Counted from the stretch's first letter, positions 45,874 to 55,511 are shown. The stretch: 64,000 nt of DNA from an uncultured Lachnospiraceae bacterium (GCA_902768735.1 CACXMK010000009.1:1-64000); one strand, 5' to 3'. Notes: a model not told the origin generated them from the sequence alone. Numbers and translations: made by a program.

Positions 45874-47054
45874 GGATCATACTCTATACAGGAAAAGGCG
45901 GCGTCGGAAAGACCTGCATCGCGGCCGCGACGGCTGTCCGTGCAGCGGCTTTAGGGTACCGCACGCTGGTCATGAGCACGGACCAGGCGCATTCACTCGC
46001 GGACTGTTTCGAGAGACCGCTCAACGGGGAGATCACGGCTGTTGCGCCGGGCCTCGACGCACTTGAAGTGGACATGGCCAGAGAAAGCCTAAGGCACTAC
46101 GGAAAACTTAAGGAGTACCTTCGCCAGATCATCTCTGAAAAAGCACAGGGAGGGATCGCGGCGGAGGAAGCGCTGCTCTTTCCGGGACTTGAGGAGCTGT
46201 CTTCGCTCCTGAGGATCCTCGAGCTCTGCGAGGAGGACAACTATGATGTTCTGGTCGTAGACTGTGCGCCGACAGGGGAGACTCTGTCACTTCTGCGGTA
46301 CCCGGAGCAGCTCGCTGTTTTGACAGACAAAGTCCTTCCGATGCTGCGAAGCATCACAAGCGCGTTCGGAAACCTGATCAGCAGGGCGACAACGGTGCCA
46401 AAACCCAGAGACGCTGTCTTCACGGAACTGGACCTGCTGGTCAAAAGATTGTGCGTTCTCAGGACGATCCTGTGCGACAGGAAGAAAACGAGCCTTCGGA
46501 TCGTTATGACGCCGGAGCGGATCGTGATCGACGAGGCGGCGCGCAGCTATATGTGGCTCTGCGCGTTTGACTTTGGCGTGGACGCGGTCTTTGTCAACCG
46601 CATCTGGCCTGACGAGGCGCTGACAGGCAGTTTCGCGCCGTGGAGGGAAGTTCAGGAGGAGCGTCTTCTTGACATCGAGGGGAAATTTCCGCACCAGAAA
46701 AAGTTCTTCCTGCACCTGCAGAGCGAGGAGATCAGAGGCCTTATGATGCTGGAGAGGATCGCGGGCGCACTTTACGGGGAGGACCCCGCAGCCGGCGAAG
46801 ATCCCGCCGCTATCTTCTGCGAGGAGGAAGCGTATACCATGGAGAGGGATCTCGGCGACGGCACCTGGTATCTTCTGATCCGCCTGCCCGGGGCGGACAG
46901 CAGCGAGATCGGCGTCCGCAAGGAGGAGGGGGACCTGATTCTGACTGTCAGGAACGAGACCAGGCGGATGCACCTGCCGGACAAGGTAGCAAACCGTACC
47001 CTGGCGGGGTGGGAAACAGACGGAAATGTGCTGCGGATCGGATTTACCTACTAG
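45870..47054 (+). CDS. ArsA/Get3-like ATPase, second of a tandem pair
   Basis: 394 residues. Walker A YTGKGGVGKTC near the N-terminus, VMSTDQAHSLADCF (switch I, DxAHS as in ArsA), VVDCAPTGETLSLLRYPEQ, and a C-terminal Hsp20-like beta domain (WYLLIRLPGADSSEIGVRK, ending VLRIGFTY), as in PF17886-type ArsA proteins. It is clearly a paralogue of the gene upstream, with which it shares a 4-base overlap, so a heterodimer is likely. Client proteins are unknown. A strong terminator follows. Confidence 0.88.
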   Translation: MRIILYTGKGGVGKTCIAAATAVRAAALGYRTLVMSTDQAHSLADCFERPLNGEITAVAPGLDALEVDMARESLRHYGKLKEYLRQIISEKAQGGIAAEEALLFPGLEELSSLLRILELCEEDNYDVLVVDCAPTGETLSLLRYPEQLAVLTDKVLPMLRSITSAFGNLISRATTVPKPRDAVFTELDLLVKRLCVLRTILCDRKKTSLRIVMTPERIVIDEAARSYMWLCAFDFGVDAVFVNRIWPDEALTGSFAPWREVQEERLLDIEGKFPHQKKFFLHLQSEEIRGLMMLERIAGALYGEDPAAGEDPAAIFCEEEAYTMERDLGDGTWYLLIRLPGADSSEIGVRKEEGDLILTVRNETRRMHLPDKVANRTLAGWETDGNVLRIGFTY

Positions 47055-47111
47055 ATCCGGACAGTATTTACAGACAGTATTTATTAGTACTAAAGTTGGT
47101 TAAAATGACAC

Positions 47112-47157
47112 AAAAAGACAGGCGCTCTGCCCCAAAAAGAGCCCCTGTCTTTTTTTG
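47112..47157 (+). terminator. Intrinsic terminator after the ATPase pair
   Basis: A two-part stem, 11 bp (47112-47122 with 47144-47154) plus 5 bp (47124-47128 with 47138-47142), with a long T-run. The following 190 bases are AT-rich with no gene. Confidence 0.88.
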
Positions 47158-47274
47158 GCATAAATAGACAAAAAAATAACTATCTTCACGATAAAAAATA
47201 GCGGATTCATTAAATAAAAATCAAAAAAAGGACAAGATTGTGCAGAAATTAGTACAATGTCGAGGTAGAACCAG

Positions 47275-47303
47275 TTGTTTTTATGTATAAAACGCACTAG
47301 AAT
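47275..47303 (+). promoter_or_regulatory. Candidate promoter of the lactate/quinone operon
   Basis: TTGTTT (47275-47280) and TAGAAT (47298-47303) are 17 bases apart, in an AT-rich region about 50 bases before lutC. A TACAAT at 47253-47258 is an alternative -10. Confidence 0.45.
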
Positions 47304-47349
47304 AATTATGTAACATTAACGGCAGTCCGTAGAATGAAAGGAGTGCATA

Positions 47350-47898
47350 ATGGGAGCTGCAGATGTTATGTATGAGCGGTTCGATAAGAATCTGCAGGCG
47401 GTCAACGGGAACAGTTGGCTTGCTACAGTACCGGAAGCCGCAGACATAATCGTAAATGCTTTCAAGGAGAACGGAATCCCGGACACATGTCTGTGCGAAA
47501 CGCCGCTCCTTAAGGAAATGGGGTTGAAGAAAGCACTGGAGGATGCAGGAATCACTGTCTATACAGACCATATCCGCCTGCATTCCGAGACCGCTAAGGG
47601 CGGAATCTGTGAGACCCAGTGCGGAATTGCCGACCTCGGCAGTGTTCTTCAGCTGGGTGACGATGTGGACGCACGTCTGGTCGCCGGAATGTCCGAGTAC
47701 TATATTGGCATCGTGAGGCTGTCAACGATCGTAGATGACTACGACGCAATGTTTGACCAGCTTTGCGCTATGGAAGAACTGCCTACGTTTGTCGGATTTA
47801 TCACGGGACCGAGCCGCACTGCGGACATTGAGTGCGTAAGCACGGTGGGCGTGCACGGACCACTCAAACTCTCGATCCTTGTGGTCGCAGATGTCTGA
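47350..47898 (+). CDS. lutC: LutC-like lactate utilisation (LUD) protein
   Basis: 182 residues. LUD-domain protein with the family's ETQCGIADLGSVLQLGD, LVAGMSEYYIGIVRLSTIV and FITGPSRTADIECVSTVGVHGP (the GPSRTADIE signature). LutC works with LutA and LutB in the iron-sulfur lactate oxidation complex that converts L-lactate to pyruvate. AAAGGAG ribosome binding site. It is followed at once by a LutB-LutA fusion, giving the whole complex in two genes. Confidence 0.88.
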   Translation: MGAADVMYERFDKNLQAVNGNSWLATVPEAADIIVNAFKENGIPDTCLCETPLLKEMGLKKALEDAGITVYTDHIRLHSETAKGGICETQCGIADLGSVLQLGDDVDARLVAGMSEYYIGIVRLSTIVDDYDAMFDQLCAMEELPTFVGFITGPSRTADIECVSTVGVHGPLKLSILVVADV

Positions 47899-47923
47899 TG
47901 AGAGCAGAAGGGAGGCGGAAGTA

Positions 47924-50083
47924 ATGGCGAATGAAGCTTTAAAGCAGGAAATCCAGTCTGCTCTGCGCAATACGACACTCAGCAGGACGCTTGGAAAATT
48001 CTGCGAAACCTATCCCGAGAAACGCCTTAAATCCTATGCAGGCGTTAATTTTGAGGAAACAAGAGACAGCATCCGGGAAGTTAAGGGATATGCCGCAGAG
48101 CATATCGACGAGATGATCGAAAAGTTTACGAAGAACTGCACCGCGCGCGGCGGTCACGTTTTCCATGCCACCAGCACGGAAGAGGCAATGGAATATGTTC
48201 GTAATCTGGTCAGGGAAAAGGGCGTAAAGACGATCGTCAAGTCCAAGTCGATGGCGTCGGAAGAGCTGCACATGAACAAGGTCCTCGGGGACGACGGCGT
48301 CCTCGTGCAGGAGACGGACCTCGGCGAGTTTATCATCGCGCTCGAGGGAAATACGCCCGTGCACATGGTCATGCCCGCGCTGCATCTGAACAAGGAGCAG
48401 GTCGCGGATCTGTTCACGGATTATACCAAAGAAAAGAATGAACCCATCATTGCGGAAGAGGTCAAGACCGCCCGTAAAGTGATGAGAGAGAAATTCACCC
48501 ATGCCGATATGGGCGTATCAGGCGCCAACGTTGCAGTCGCGGAGACAGGTACAGTCTTTACGATGACCAACGAGGGCAACGGCCGCATGGTCGGTACGCT
48601 GCCGAAGATCCATCTGTATGTGTTCGGTATCGAGAAATTCGTCAACAGCCTGTCTGACGCACGCTATATCTTTAAAGCCCTTCCGAGAAACGGCACGGGC
48701 CAGAGACTGACGACGTATCTCTCCCTGTACACAGGCGCCACCGAAGTGTGTCTTGACAAAGATACAGACGAGAAGGGACCGAAGGAGTTCTACTGCGTGA
48801 TCCTCGATGATCCCGGAAGGCGCGAGATCCTCGCGGACGAAGATTTCCGCGAAGTCTACGACTGCATCCGCTGCGGCGCGTGCCTTGACGTATGTCCCGC
48901 GTTTGCGCTCCTTGGCGGCCATGTCTACGGAAGTAAAGTATATACAGGCGGTATCGGAACCATCCTGTCCCATTTCCTCGTATCCGAGGAGCGCGCGGAG
49001 CAGATCCAGAATATCTGCCTGCAGTGCGGCCGATGCAAGGAAGTCTGCGGCGGCGGTCTCCATATTCCGGAGATGATCATGAAGCTGCGTGAGAGGAGCA
49101 CAGAGAAGCATCAGAATCCTACCTACAAGTTTGCCCTCGATGCTGTAAGTGACAGGAAACTGTTCCACTCCATGCTCAGGATCGCGTCCATCGCACAGCC
49201 CGCGTTCATGAAGCCGGGCCAGCCGATGATGCGCCATTTGCCGATGTTCCTGTCAGGTCTTTCTGAAGGAAGAAGCCTTCCCAAGATCGCACAGGTGCCG
49301 TTCAGGGATATTTTCCCGACGATCCCGCAGAACGTAGAGAATCCGAAGGGTAAGATCGCGATCTTTACAGGATGCCTGTTAGACTTCGTCTATGTGGATA
49401 CGGCGACGGCGATCATCAAGGATCTCAACTCCATCGGCTATGTGGTGGATATGCCCATGGGCCAGTCCTGCTGCGGCGCGCCTGCTACCTATATGGGCGA
49501 CAGGAAGAACGCGACTGTTACTGCGAAGCTGAACGTGGATGCCATGTCGGCAGAGAACTACGATTACATTGTTTCCGCATGCCCGACCTGCACTCATCAG
49601 CTGCGCGAGTACCAGGAGTTCCTTAAGGATGATCCTGAGTACTACGAGAAGGCGAAGGCTCTGGGAGAGAAGGCATACGATTTCTGCAAACTCTTCCATA
49701 TGCTCGGCGGACTTTCCGATGAGGGCGACGGCAAGGAGATGAACATCACCTATCACGATTCCTGCCACCTCAAGAGGAGTATGGGCGTGTATGAGGAGCA
49801 GAGAGAACTCCTTACACATACAAAGGGAGTCCACCTGACCGAGATGAAGGAAAGCGATGTCTGCTGCGGCTTCGGCGGCACATACAGCATCAAATTCCCG
49901 GAGGTAGCAACTCCGATCCTTGCCAAGAAGATCGAGCACATCAAAGAGACCGGCGCCGATACGGTGGCGGTTGACTGCCCCGGCTGCATGATGCAGATCA
50001 GCGGCGGACTTGATGCAAGAGGCCTTGACGTGGACGTGAAACACACCGCAGTGATCATTGCGGAAAAGAGAGGACTGATGTGA
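47924..50083 (+). CDS. LutB-LutA fusion, iron-sulfur lactate oxidation protein
   Basis: 719 residues. N-terminal LutB part: LUD domain (TGTVFTMTNEGNGRMVGTLP), then two 4Fe-4S motifs CIRCGACLDVCP (from Cys314) and CLQCGRCKEVCGGG (from Cys365). C-terminal LutA part: two CCG domains, GCLLDFVYVD with QSCCGAPATYMGDR, and YHDSCHLKRSMG with SDVCCGFGGTYS and DCPGCMMQISGG. In Bacillus these are separate LutA and LutB. It oxidises lactate and passes electrons on, probably to quinone. ATG 47924 has AAGGGAGG; ATG 47891 overlaps the lutC stop and adds 11 residues. Confidence 0.9.
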   Translation: MANEALKQEIQSALRNTTLSRTLGKFCETYPEKRLKSYAGVNFEETRDSIREVKGYAAEHIDEMIEKFTKNCTARGGHVFHATSTEEAMEYVRNLVREKGVKTIVKSKSMASEELHMNKVLGDDGVLVQETDLGEFIIALEGNTPVHMVMPALHLNKEQVADLFTDYTKEKNEPIIAEEVKTARKVMREKFTHADMGVSGANVAVAETGTVFTMTNEGNGRMVGTLPKIHLYVFGIEKFVNSLSDARYIFKALPRNGTGQRLTTYLSLYTGATEVCLDKDTDEKGPKEFYCVILDDPGRREILADEDFREVYDCIRCGACLDVCPAFALLGGHVYGSKVYTGGIGTILSHFLVSEERAEQIQNICLQCGRCKEVCGGGLHIPEMIMKLRERSTEKHQNPTYKFALDAVSDRKLFHSMLRIASIAQPAFMKPGQPMMRHLPMFLSGLSEGRSLPKIAQVPFRDIFPTIPQNVENPKGKIAIFTGCLLDFVYVDTATAIIKDLNSIGYVVDMPMGQSCCGAPATYMGDRKNATVTAKLNVDAMSAENYDYIVSACPTCTHQLREYQEFLKDDPEYYEKAKALGEKAYDFCKLFHMLGGLSDEGDGKEMNITYHDSCHLKRSMGVYEEQRELLTHTKGVHLTEMKESDVCCGFGGTYSIKFPEVATPILAKKIEHIKETGADTVAVDCPGCMMQISGGLDARGLDVDVKHTAVIIAEKRGLM

Positions 50084-50086
50084 GCC

Positions 50087-51052
50087 GTGAGTACTGTTTC
50101 CGGCATGTATGAGGAGACACCTTTACAAAAACGCGACGGAAAACTTACTGTCCGCATGGCCGTAGGCCTTGCGGCGCCGCATACGTTTGCGGCATCCGTC
50201 TGCCCGGCCCTGTTCGGGATCCTGTACTGTGTTTACAGACACTTTCCCATAAGGATCTATGAGGCGGTCATGCTTTTTGCGGCTTGTGTCCTTATGCAGG
50301 CATCAGTCAATACGATCAATGATTACATGGACTTTATAAGCGGGGCGGATTCCGCGGAGGACAATGTGGAGAAGTCGGATTCCATTCTGGTCTTTTCCGA
50401 CCTTGCACCGTGGAGGGCACTTGCTCTGGGCTGCTCCTTTTTAGCGATCGCGCTTCTGATCGGAAGCTATTTCGTGATCCGGCGCGGCCCGGCACCGCTT
50501 GTCATAGGCGTCATCGGAGCCACGGTAGTGGTCCTGTATTCCGCGGGACCCCTGCCTGTTTCCCACCTGCCGGTAGGAGAACTGGTATCGGGCTTTACGA
50601 TGGGAGGTCTTATCCCGCTCGGGATCACCGCAGCGGTAACGGGCGAGATCCATCCGGAGGTCCTTATATACAGCATTCCGTTTATGGTGGGGATCGGCCT
50701 GATCATGATGACGAATAACACCTGTGATATCGAGAAGGACCTTCGGGCAGGCCGCATGACGCTTCCGGACACGATCGGAAGACCGCACTCGGTACGCCTT
50801 TACAGAAGCCTCGTTCTCGTATGGATTGTGTCGATCTTCCTGTACGCGTTGTCCCTTCACCCGCTCGCCGGTGCTTTCGGGGCACTCATGCTGATACCGG
50901 GATACCTGTTCGCGTTCCGGTACCTCATGCAGTCGCCTTTGATCCCTCAGACACGTATTGCGCAGATGAAAGGGATCCTGAAAGCGAACCTTACCGGCTC
51001 CGCGATCTGCCTGGTGATCCTGGCAGCCGTGGCGGTGACCGGGAGGCTGTAA
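50087..51052 (+). CDS. menA: UbiA-family prenyltransferase, probable MenA
   Basis: 321 residues with about eight to nine membrane helices. First Asp-rich motif NDYMDFISGADSAEDN and second NNTCDIEKDLRAGRMTLP match 1,4-dihydroxy-2-naphthoate prenyltransferases, which attach the polyprenyl tail to make demethylmenaquinone. The GTG start lies 3 bases after the lutB-lutA stop; ATG 50105 is an alternative. With menG next and a polyprenyl diphosphate synthase 4.5 kb on, this gives the tail-attachment and methylation steps. No genes for making the naphthoate ring are in the window. Confidence 0.87.
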   Translation: MSTVSGMYEETPLQKRDGKLTVRMAVGLAAPHTFAASVCPALFGILYCVYRHFPIRIYEAVMLFAACVLMQASVNTINDYMDFISGADSAEDNVEKSDSILVFSDLAPWRALALGCSFLAIALLIGSYFVIRRGPAPLVIGVIGATVVVLYSAGPLPVSHLPVGELVSGFTMGGLIPLGITAAVTGEIHPEVLIYSIPFMVGIGLIMMTNNTCDIEKDLRAGRMTLPDTIGRPHSVRLYRSLVLVWIVSIFLYALSLHPLAGAFGALMLIPGYLFAFRYLMQSPLIPQTRIAQMKGILKANLTGSAICLVILAAVAVTGRL

Positions 51053-51096
51053 GCGGACAAGACAGGAATTCCTTTAAAAAGACAAAGGTATCGCGT

Positions 51097-51825
51097 ATGG
51101 AAGAACGCGCAGGCTACGGCAAGCAGGAAAAAGTTTATCGCATTTTCGAGCAGATCGCCGGAAGGTACGACAGTGCTAACGTGCGGATCAGTCTCGGGAT
51201 GCAGCGGTTGTGGAAGAAAATGCTGGCGGACCGGCTTGTGAAGGACGTAGGTTCTATGTCCGCGAAAGCCCCCCTGATCCTGGACCTGTGCACCGGCACG
51301 GGAGACATAGCGATCGCTGCCGCGCGCAGAAGACCGGAGTGGAAAGTCATCGGACTGGATTTTTCACCGGCCATGCTCGAAAGAGCCATGGAGAAAGGGG
51401 CAAAATACCGATGCCGCAATATCCGTTGGGAACAGGGGGACGCGATGGCGATCCCGCATCCGGACGGGGCTTTTGAGGCGGTAACGATCTCATTCGGGCT
51501 CAGGAATTGTGCCGATACCGGCACGGTGCTCCGGGAGATCGCCAGGGTATTGAAACCGGAGGGGGTGCTTTTGTGCATGGATTCCTTCGTTCCGTCAAAT
51601 AAAGCCGTAAGGCCCTTCTACAGAATATATTTCCGGTTTCTGATGCCGCTTCTCGGCGGCGGAGGAACACACAGGAAAGAGTACGTCTGGCTCTCAGAAT
51701 CCACAGAAGGGTTCTGTACGCCGGAGGAACTCGCACAGATCATGCAGGAATGCGGACTTGCAAAACCTGTCATTTCCCGGCGGATGCTGGGGGCCTGTGT
51801 GCTGCTGGAAACCCAAAAGGCCTGA
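51097..51825 (+). CDS. menG: Demethylmenaquinone methyltransferase
   Basis: 242 residues. UbiE/MenG-type SAM methyltransferase: YDSANVRISLGMQRLWK at the N-terminus, SAM loop LDLCTGTGDIAIAAA, VIGLDFSPAMLERA, and SFGLRNCADTG. ATG 51097 fits the family's N-terminus; a longer in-frame reading upstream overlaps menA and is not homologous. Adds the methyl group to the naphthoquinone ring, last step to menaquinone. It lies between menA and fixC on the same strand. Confidence 0.9.
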   Translation: MEERAGYGKQEKVYRIFEQIAGRYDSANVRISLGMQRLWKKMLADRLVKDVGSMSAKAPLILDLCTGTGDIAIAAARRRPEWKVIGLDFSPAMLERAMEKGAKYRCRNIRWEQGDAMAIPHPDGAFEAVTISFGLRNCADTGTVLREIARVLKPEGVLLCMDSFVPSNKAVRPFYRIYFRFLMPLLGGGGTHRKEYVWLSESTEGFCTPEELAQIMQECGLAKPVISRRMLGACVLLETQKA

Positions 51826-51866
51826 ACTAAAGCTGCGAACCACGTTATAGGAGGTTTGGAAATATT

Positions 51867-53129
51867 ATGAGTGAAGAAAAATTTGATGCCATAGTCGACC
51901 TGCTCGCGCAGGCAGAGATGGAAGTCCTTCTGATCGAGAGAGGTGATTTCTGCGGCGCCAAGAATGTGACCGGCGGCAGGCTGTACGCGCATACGCTGGA
52001 AAAGGTCATTCCCGGATTTGCGGAGGAAGCACCTGTAGAGCGTAAGGTAACAAAAGAGAGAATCGCGCTGATGACGGAAAAGGGTGCGGTCAATATCGAG
52101 TATGCGTCCGGCAGGGAAGATGATGCGAAGTCAGCTTCCTACACGGTGCTCCGCGGAAAATTCGATAAATGGTTCGGCGACAAAGCGGAAGAAGCCGGCG
52201 TCATGATGGTTCCCGGGATCCGTGTGGATTCCTGTATCGTTGAGGACGGTAAGGTCGTCGGGATCGACGCGGGCGGCGAAGCGATGTACGCCGATGTGGT
52301 CGTGCTGGCGGACGGCGTCAACTCGCTCCTTGCTCAGCAGCTCGGCCTGAAGAAGGAACTGGATCCTTCCCAGGTGGCTGTAGGATGTAAGGAAGTCATC
52401 CAGCTCGGTGAAGACGTGATCAACCAGCGCTTTAATTTAAAGAGCGGTGAAGGCGTGGCAATGCTGGTCGCCGGAGATCCCACTGTCGGCAATATCGGCG
52501 GCGGCCTGATCTACACCAACAAAGACTCTGTCTCGGTCGGTATCGTCACGACCTGCAGCGATATCGGAAGAGTGGACGTTTCCGTTCCCGATATGCTGGA
52601 GAGATTTAAGAACCACCCTGCGGTGGAACCTCTGATCGAGGGCGGCATCCCGCTGGAGTATTCGGCACATCTGGTTCCCGAAGGCGGATTTGACATGATC
52701 CCGCAGCTGTATACGGACAATGTCCTCGTTGTCGGCGATGCGGCGGCATTCGTCGTCAACCTCGGCTATACAGTGCGCGGCATGGATTACGCGATTGAGT
52801 CCGGTCGTCTTGCGGCTGAGACCATCATCCGCGCAAGGGATCTGGGCGGCGATTATTCGGCGGCCAATATGTCCTACTATCAGACGCTTTTGGAAGACAG
52901 CTGCATTTTCAGGGATATGAAGCAGTACAGGAACTTCCCGAAGCTCTTAGAGCGTCATGAGATCTTCAACGACGTGCCTCAGATCGCCGATGTTCTCTTT
53001 GATAAGCTGTTCCGCGTGGACGGAGAAAAGCCTGTGTCACTTCCTATGTTCGCGATCGACGAGATCGCGAAGAGGACCTCTGCGCAGAAGCTTCTTGAAC
53101 TTGTAATGGTGGCGCTGGACGCTCTGTAA
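51867..53129 (+). CDS. fixC: FixC-like ETF:quinone-type oxidoreductase lacking its FAD GxGxxG motif
   Basis: 420 residues. Very close to FixC flavoproteins along its length: GAKNVTGGRLYAHTLEKVIP, SYTVLRGKFDKW, VVVLADGVNSLLAQQLG, GGGLIYTNKDSVSVG and VVGDAAAFVVNLGYTVRGMD. The N-terminus should read like FDAIIVGAGPAG...LLA, but here MSEEKFDAIV is followed directly by DLLAQAEMEVLLIERGD. About 11 residues (33 bases, in frame) containing the dinucleotide-binding GxGxxG are gone, as judged against my memory of E. coli FixC. Without them FAD binding should fail. It may be a real deletion, a non-functional allele or an assembly error. fixX follows. Confidence 0.85.
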   Translation: MSEEKFDAIVDLLAQAEMEVLLIERGDFCGAKNVTGGRLYAHTLEKVIPGFAEEAPVERKVTKERIALMTEKGAVNIEYASGREDDAKSASYTVLRGKFDKWFGDKAEEAGVMMVPGIRVDSCIVEDGKVVGIDAGGEAMYADVVVLADGVNSLLAQQLGLKKELDPSQVAVGCKEVIQLGEDVINQRFNLKSGEGVAMLVAGDPTVGNIGGGLIYTNKDSVSVGIVTTCSDIGRVDVSVPDMLERFKNHPAVEPLIEGGIPLEYSAHLVPEGGFDMIPQLYTDNVLVVGDAAAFVVNLGYTVRGMDYAIESGRLAAETIIRARDLGGDYSAANMSYYQTLLEDSCIFRDMKQYRNFPKLLERHEIFNDVPQIADVLFDKLFRVDGEKPVSLPMFAIDEIAKRTSAQKLLELVMVALDAL

Positions 53130-53191
53130 AGAGCGGCAGGTACCCGCAGTTGAAGGTAGTAAGCACAAGTGCTTCGACATGGAGGTAAAAA

Positions 53192-53479
53192 ATGGCTAAG
53201 AAAGTACCAGTAGATGATAAGCTCGGTTACAACAGGTTTAATACCGACGAGAGCTATGCCCACATCGAGATCAACGAAGATTTCAAGGATGAAGCGGAGA
53301 TCAGAAAAGTAGTTCTCGCCTGCCCGGCGGAACTGTATAAGTATGAAAACGGAGAACTCACATTTAACCATGAGGGATGCCTGGAATGCGGCACCTGCCG
53401 CGTCGTTTCCGGCGGCAAAGTTGTCAAAACATGGAATCACCCTTATGGCGGCGCCGGCGTGACCTATATGCAGGGCTAA
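53192..53479 (+). CDS. fixX: FixX-like ferredoxin
   Basis: 95 residues. FixX family ferredoxin partner of FixC: LACPAELYKYENGELTF followed by CLECGTCRVV, the 4Fe-4S ligands. Together FixC and FixX form the quinone-reactive part of an electron-transfer flavoprotein system. AAGTGCTTCGACATGGAGG upstream includes a GGAGG site. No etfA or etfB genes are in the window. A terminator follows. Confidence 0.9.
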   Translation: MAKKVPVDDKLGYNRFNTDESYAHIEINEDFKDEAEIRKVVLACPAELYKYENGELTFNHEGCLECGTCRVVSGGKVVKTWNHPYGGAGVTYMQG

Positions 53480-53557
53480 GCCGCGCTGCAGAAAAGATCT
53501 TTTATCGGGACGAAATGCTGCAGCAGATCCGGGTAAACAGATCTCTTCATACGGAAC

Positions 53558-53596
53558 TTCCGGAGCGGGAGGGGGGCCTGCTCCGGAAATGTTTTT
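53558..53596 (+). terminator. Intrinsic terminator after fixX
   Basis: A 9-bp perfect stem (53558-53566 with 53580-53588) followed by ATGTTTTT. It suggests the lactate permease is transcribed separately. Confidence 0.82.
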
Positions 53597-53655
53597 CGAC
53601 TCTGCCCCGAAAGGGTTGAGATAGTTACAATTTATTTTATAGGGAGGTAAATGTA

Positions 53656-55368
53656 ATGTATGCACTGATAGCTTTTGTACCCATTATTCTCACCATCGTT
53701 CTGATGGTCGGCTTCAACTGGCCGGCAAAGAGAGCACTGCCGCTGGCATGGATCGTAGCCGTTGTGATCGGTGTTGCGCTTTGGAGTATGCCCATCATCA
53801 GTACGGATGGCAAGAGCGCGGTAGGACAGACGATCCTCGGCTTCTTAAGCGCCTTTGAGACCCTGGTCATCATCTTCGGCGCGATCCTGATCATGAACAC
53901 GCTGTCCCAGTCGGGCGCTATGGCGGCGATCAACGGCATGTTCAAAGGTATCACTCCTGACGCGAGACTGCAGGCCATCATCATCGGCTTCATCTTCGGC
54001 GCGTTCATCGAAGGCGCGGCAGGATTCGGAACACCGGCGGCGCTGGCTGCACCGCTCCTGATCTCTGTCGGTTTCCCGCCTCTTTGCGCGGCAATGGTGG
54101 CTCTGATCTACAACTCCGTGCCTGTTTGCTTCGGCGCAGTTGGAACACCTACCAACATGGCTTTCACGACAGTGAAAGACGCAGTTGGTGCTCTTGGCGG
54201 CGACCTTGACGCGTGGAAGATGGCGCTGACATTCTGGTCCGCTCTTCCTCTGGCGATCGGCTGCGCAGTCATTCTGTTCATTGGCGTCGGCTTCGTCTGC
54301 AAATTCTACGGCAAGGACAAGAAGTTCAGCGATGTGTTCCCTGTAATTCCGTACATCCTGTTCGTTACGATCACATTCGATATCTTCTATCTCCTGATCG
54401 CTGCATTCATCGGTCCCGAGCTGGTGTCCCTGCTCGCCGCGATCATCACCCTGCTGATCACTCTGGTTACCACAAAGAATGGTTTCCTTGTTCCTAAGGA
54501 AGTGTGGACATTCGACAAGAAGGACAACTGGGACAAGACCTGGCTTGCAACAACAAAAGTTCCGGAACCCAAGATCAGTGACATGGCACTCGTTAAGGCG
54601 TGGACGCCTTATTTCATCATCGCAGGCCTCCTGGTTCTGACCCGTGTGGCACAGAAATTCGGTGTTGGTATTTTTGACAAGATGAAGAGCTTCACGATCG
54701 GTACCGGCTCCAGCGGAATCATCCTGGGCGGCAACTGGAACTGGGCAATCCTCTGGAACCCCGGCATTGTGTTCATCATTGTCGCTCTGATCACGATCCC
54801 TCTTCACGGCATGAGCAATGAGAACGTTAAGACCGCTTGGAAGGGCGCTCTGAACCAGGTCAAAGGCGCGGCGATCGCGCTGCTGTTCGGTGTTGCGATG
54901 GTCAATATCTTCCGTTTCACCTCCATGCCGGCAGACAGGATTCCCGCAGGCGTGGCGGAAGGCGTATCCTACTCCATGCTTTACTCCATGGCGAAGGGCC
55001 TGGCTGATGTCGCCGGCGGCGCATACCTTGTGATCGCTCCGTTCATCGGCGTGCTCGGTGCTTACATGTCCGGATCCAACACGGTTTCGAACACACTGTT
55101 TGCTTCCCTGCAGTTCACGACCGCAGGTCTGGTCGGACTTCCTTACGTCCTTGTTGTTGCCCTGCAGAATAACGGCGGCGCGATCGGCAACATGATCTGC
55201 GTCAACAACGTCGTCTCCGCCTGCGCTACGACAGGTACCAACGGCAACGAAGGTAAGATCATCAAGACCAACGTCATTCCTTGCGCATGCTTCTGCATCA
55301 TCGTTATGCTGGTCATGGCGATCGCGATCATGATGGGCGCGAACCCTCAGGCGCTGCCCTATACCTAA
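53656..55368 (+). CDS. lctP: L-lactate permease
   Basis: 570 residues with about thirteen hydrophobic segments. Clear LctP/LldP family motifs: [48 protein letters not shown] and the [18 protein letters not shown] segment. Imports lactate with protons. GGGAGG lies nine bases before ATG 53656. Its place right after the lactate oxidation and quinone genes makes lactate the most likely substrate of the whole region; glycolate is a known alternative for the family. Confidence 0.95.
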   Translation: MYALIAFVPIILTIVLMVGFNWPAKRALPLAWIVAVVIGVALWSMPIISTDGKSAVGQTILGFLSAFETLVIIFGAILIMNTLSQSGAMAAINGMFKGITPDARLQAIIIGFIFGAFIEGAAGFGTPAALAAPLLISVGFPPLCAAMVALIYNSVPVCFGAVGTPTNMAFTTVKDAVGALGGDLDAWKMALTFWSALPLAIGCAVILFIGVGFVCKFYGKDKKFSDVFPVIPYILFVTITFDIFYLLIAAFIGPELVSLLAAIITLLITLVTTKNGFLVPKEVWTFDKKDNWDKTWLATTKVPEPKISDMALVKAWTPYFIIAGLLVLTRVAQKFGVGIFDKMKSFTIGTGSSGIILGGNWNWAILWNPGIVFIIVALITIPLHGMSNENVKTAWKGALNQVKGAAIALLFGVAMVNIFRFTSMPADRIPAGVAEGVSYSMLYSMAKGLADVAGGAYLVIAPFIGVLGAYMSGSNTVSNTLFASLQFTTAGLVGLPYVLVVALQNNGGAIGNMICVNNVVSACATTGTNGNEGKIIKTNVIPCACFCIIVMLVMAIAIMMGANPQALPYT

Positions 55369-55434
55369 ATGACGGTATGTCCGGAAGCAGCATGACCGCG
55401 GTACTTTAATCTGCGGTACAAACTGACTTGACAA

Positions 55435-55499
55435 AGTCCCATCAGGCACTGCTTGGAGGCGTGCAATAACGCGCAGGCATGCAGATGTCTGGTGGGACT
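55435..55499 (+). other. Long imperfect hairpin after lctP
   Basis: Outer arms of 11 bp (55435-55445 with 55489-55499, one G:U) enclose a second GC-rich pairing (GGCGTGC with GCATGC). CTTTGCG follows, so it could be a weak terminator for lctP. Confidence 0.5.
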
Positions 55500-55511
55500 C
55501 TTTGCGTGAAG

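Noticed and set aside
50821..51096. N-terminal extension of menG overlapping menA
   Set aside because: The extra 92 codons are out of frame with menA, have no homology to methyltransferases, and the ATG at 51097 gives the normal family length.
53845..55449. Open frame of about 534 codons on the minus strand opposite lctP
   Set aside because: Composition (Asp, Arg, His, Gln rich) mirrors the hydrophobic codons of the permease; no ribosome binding site or motif.
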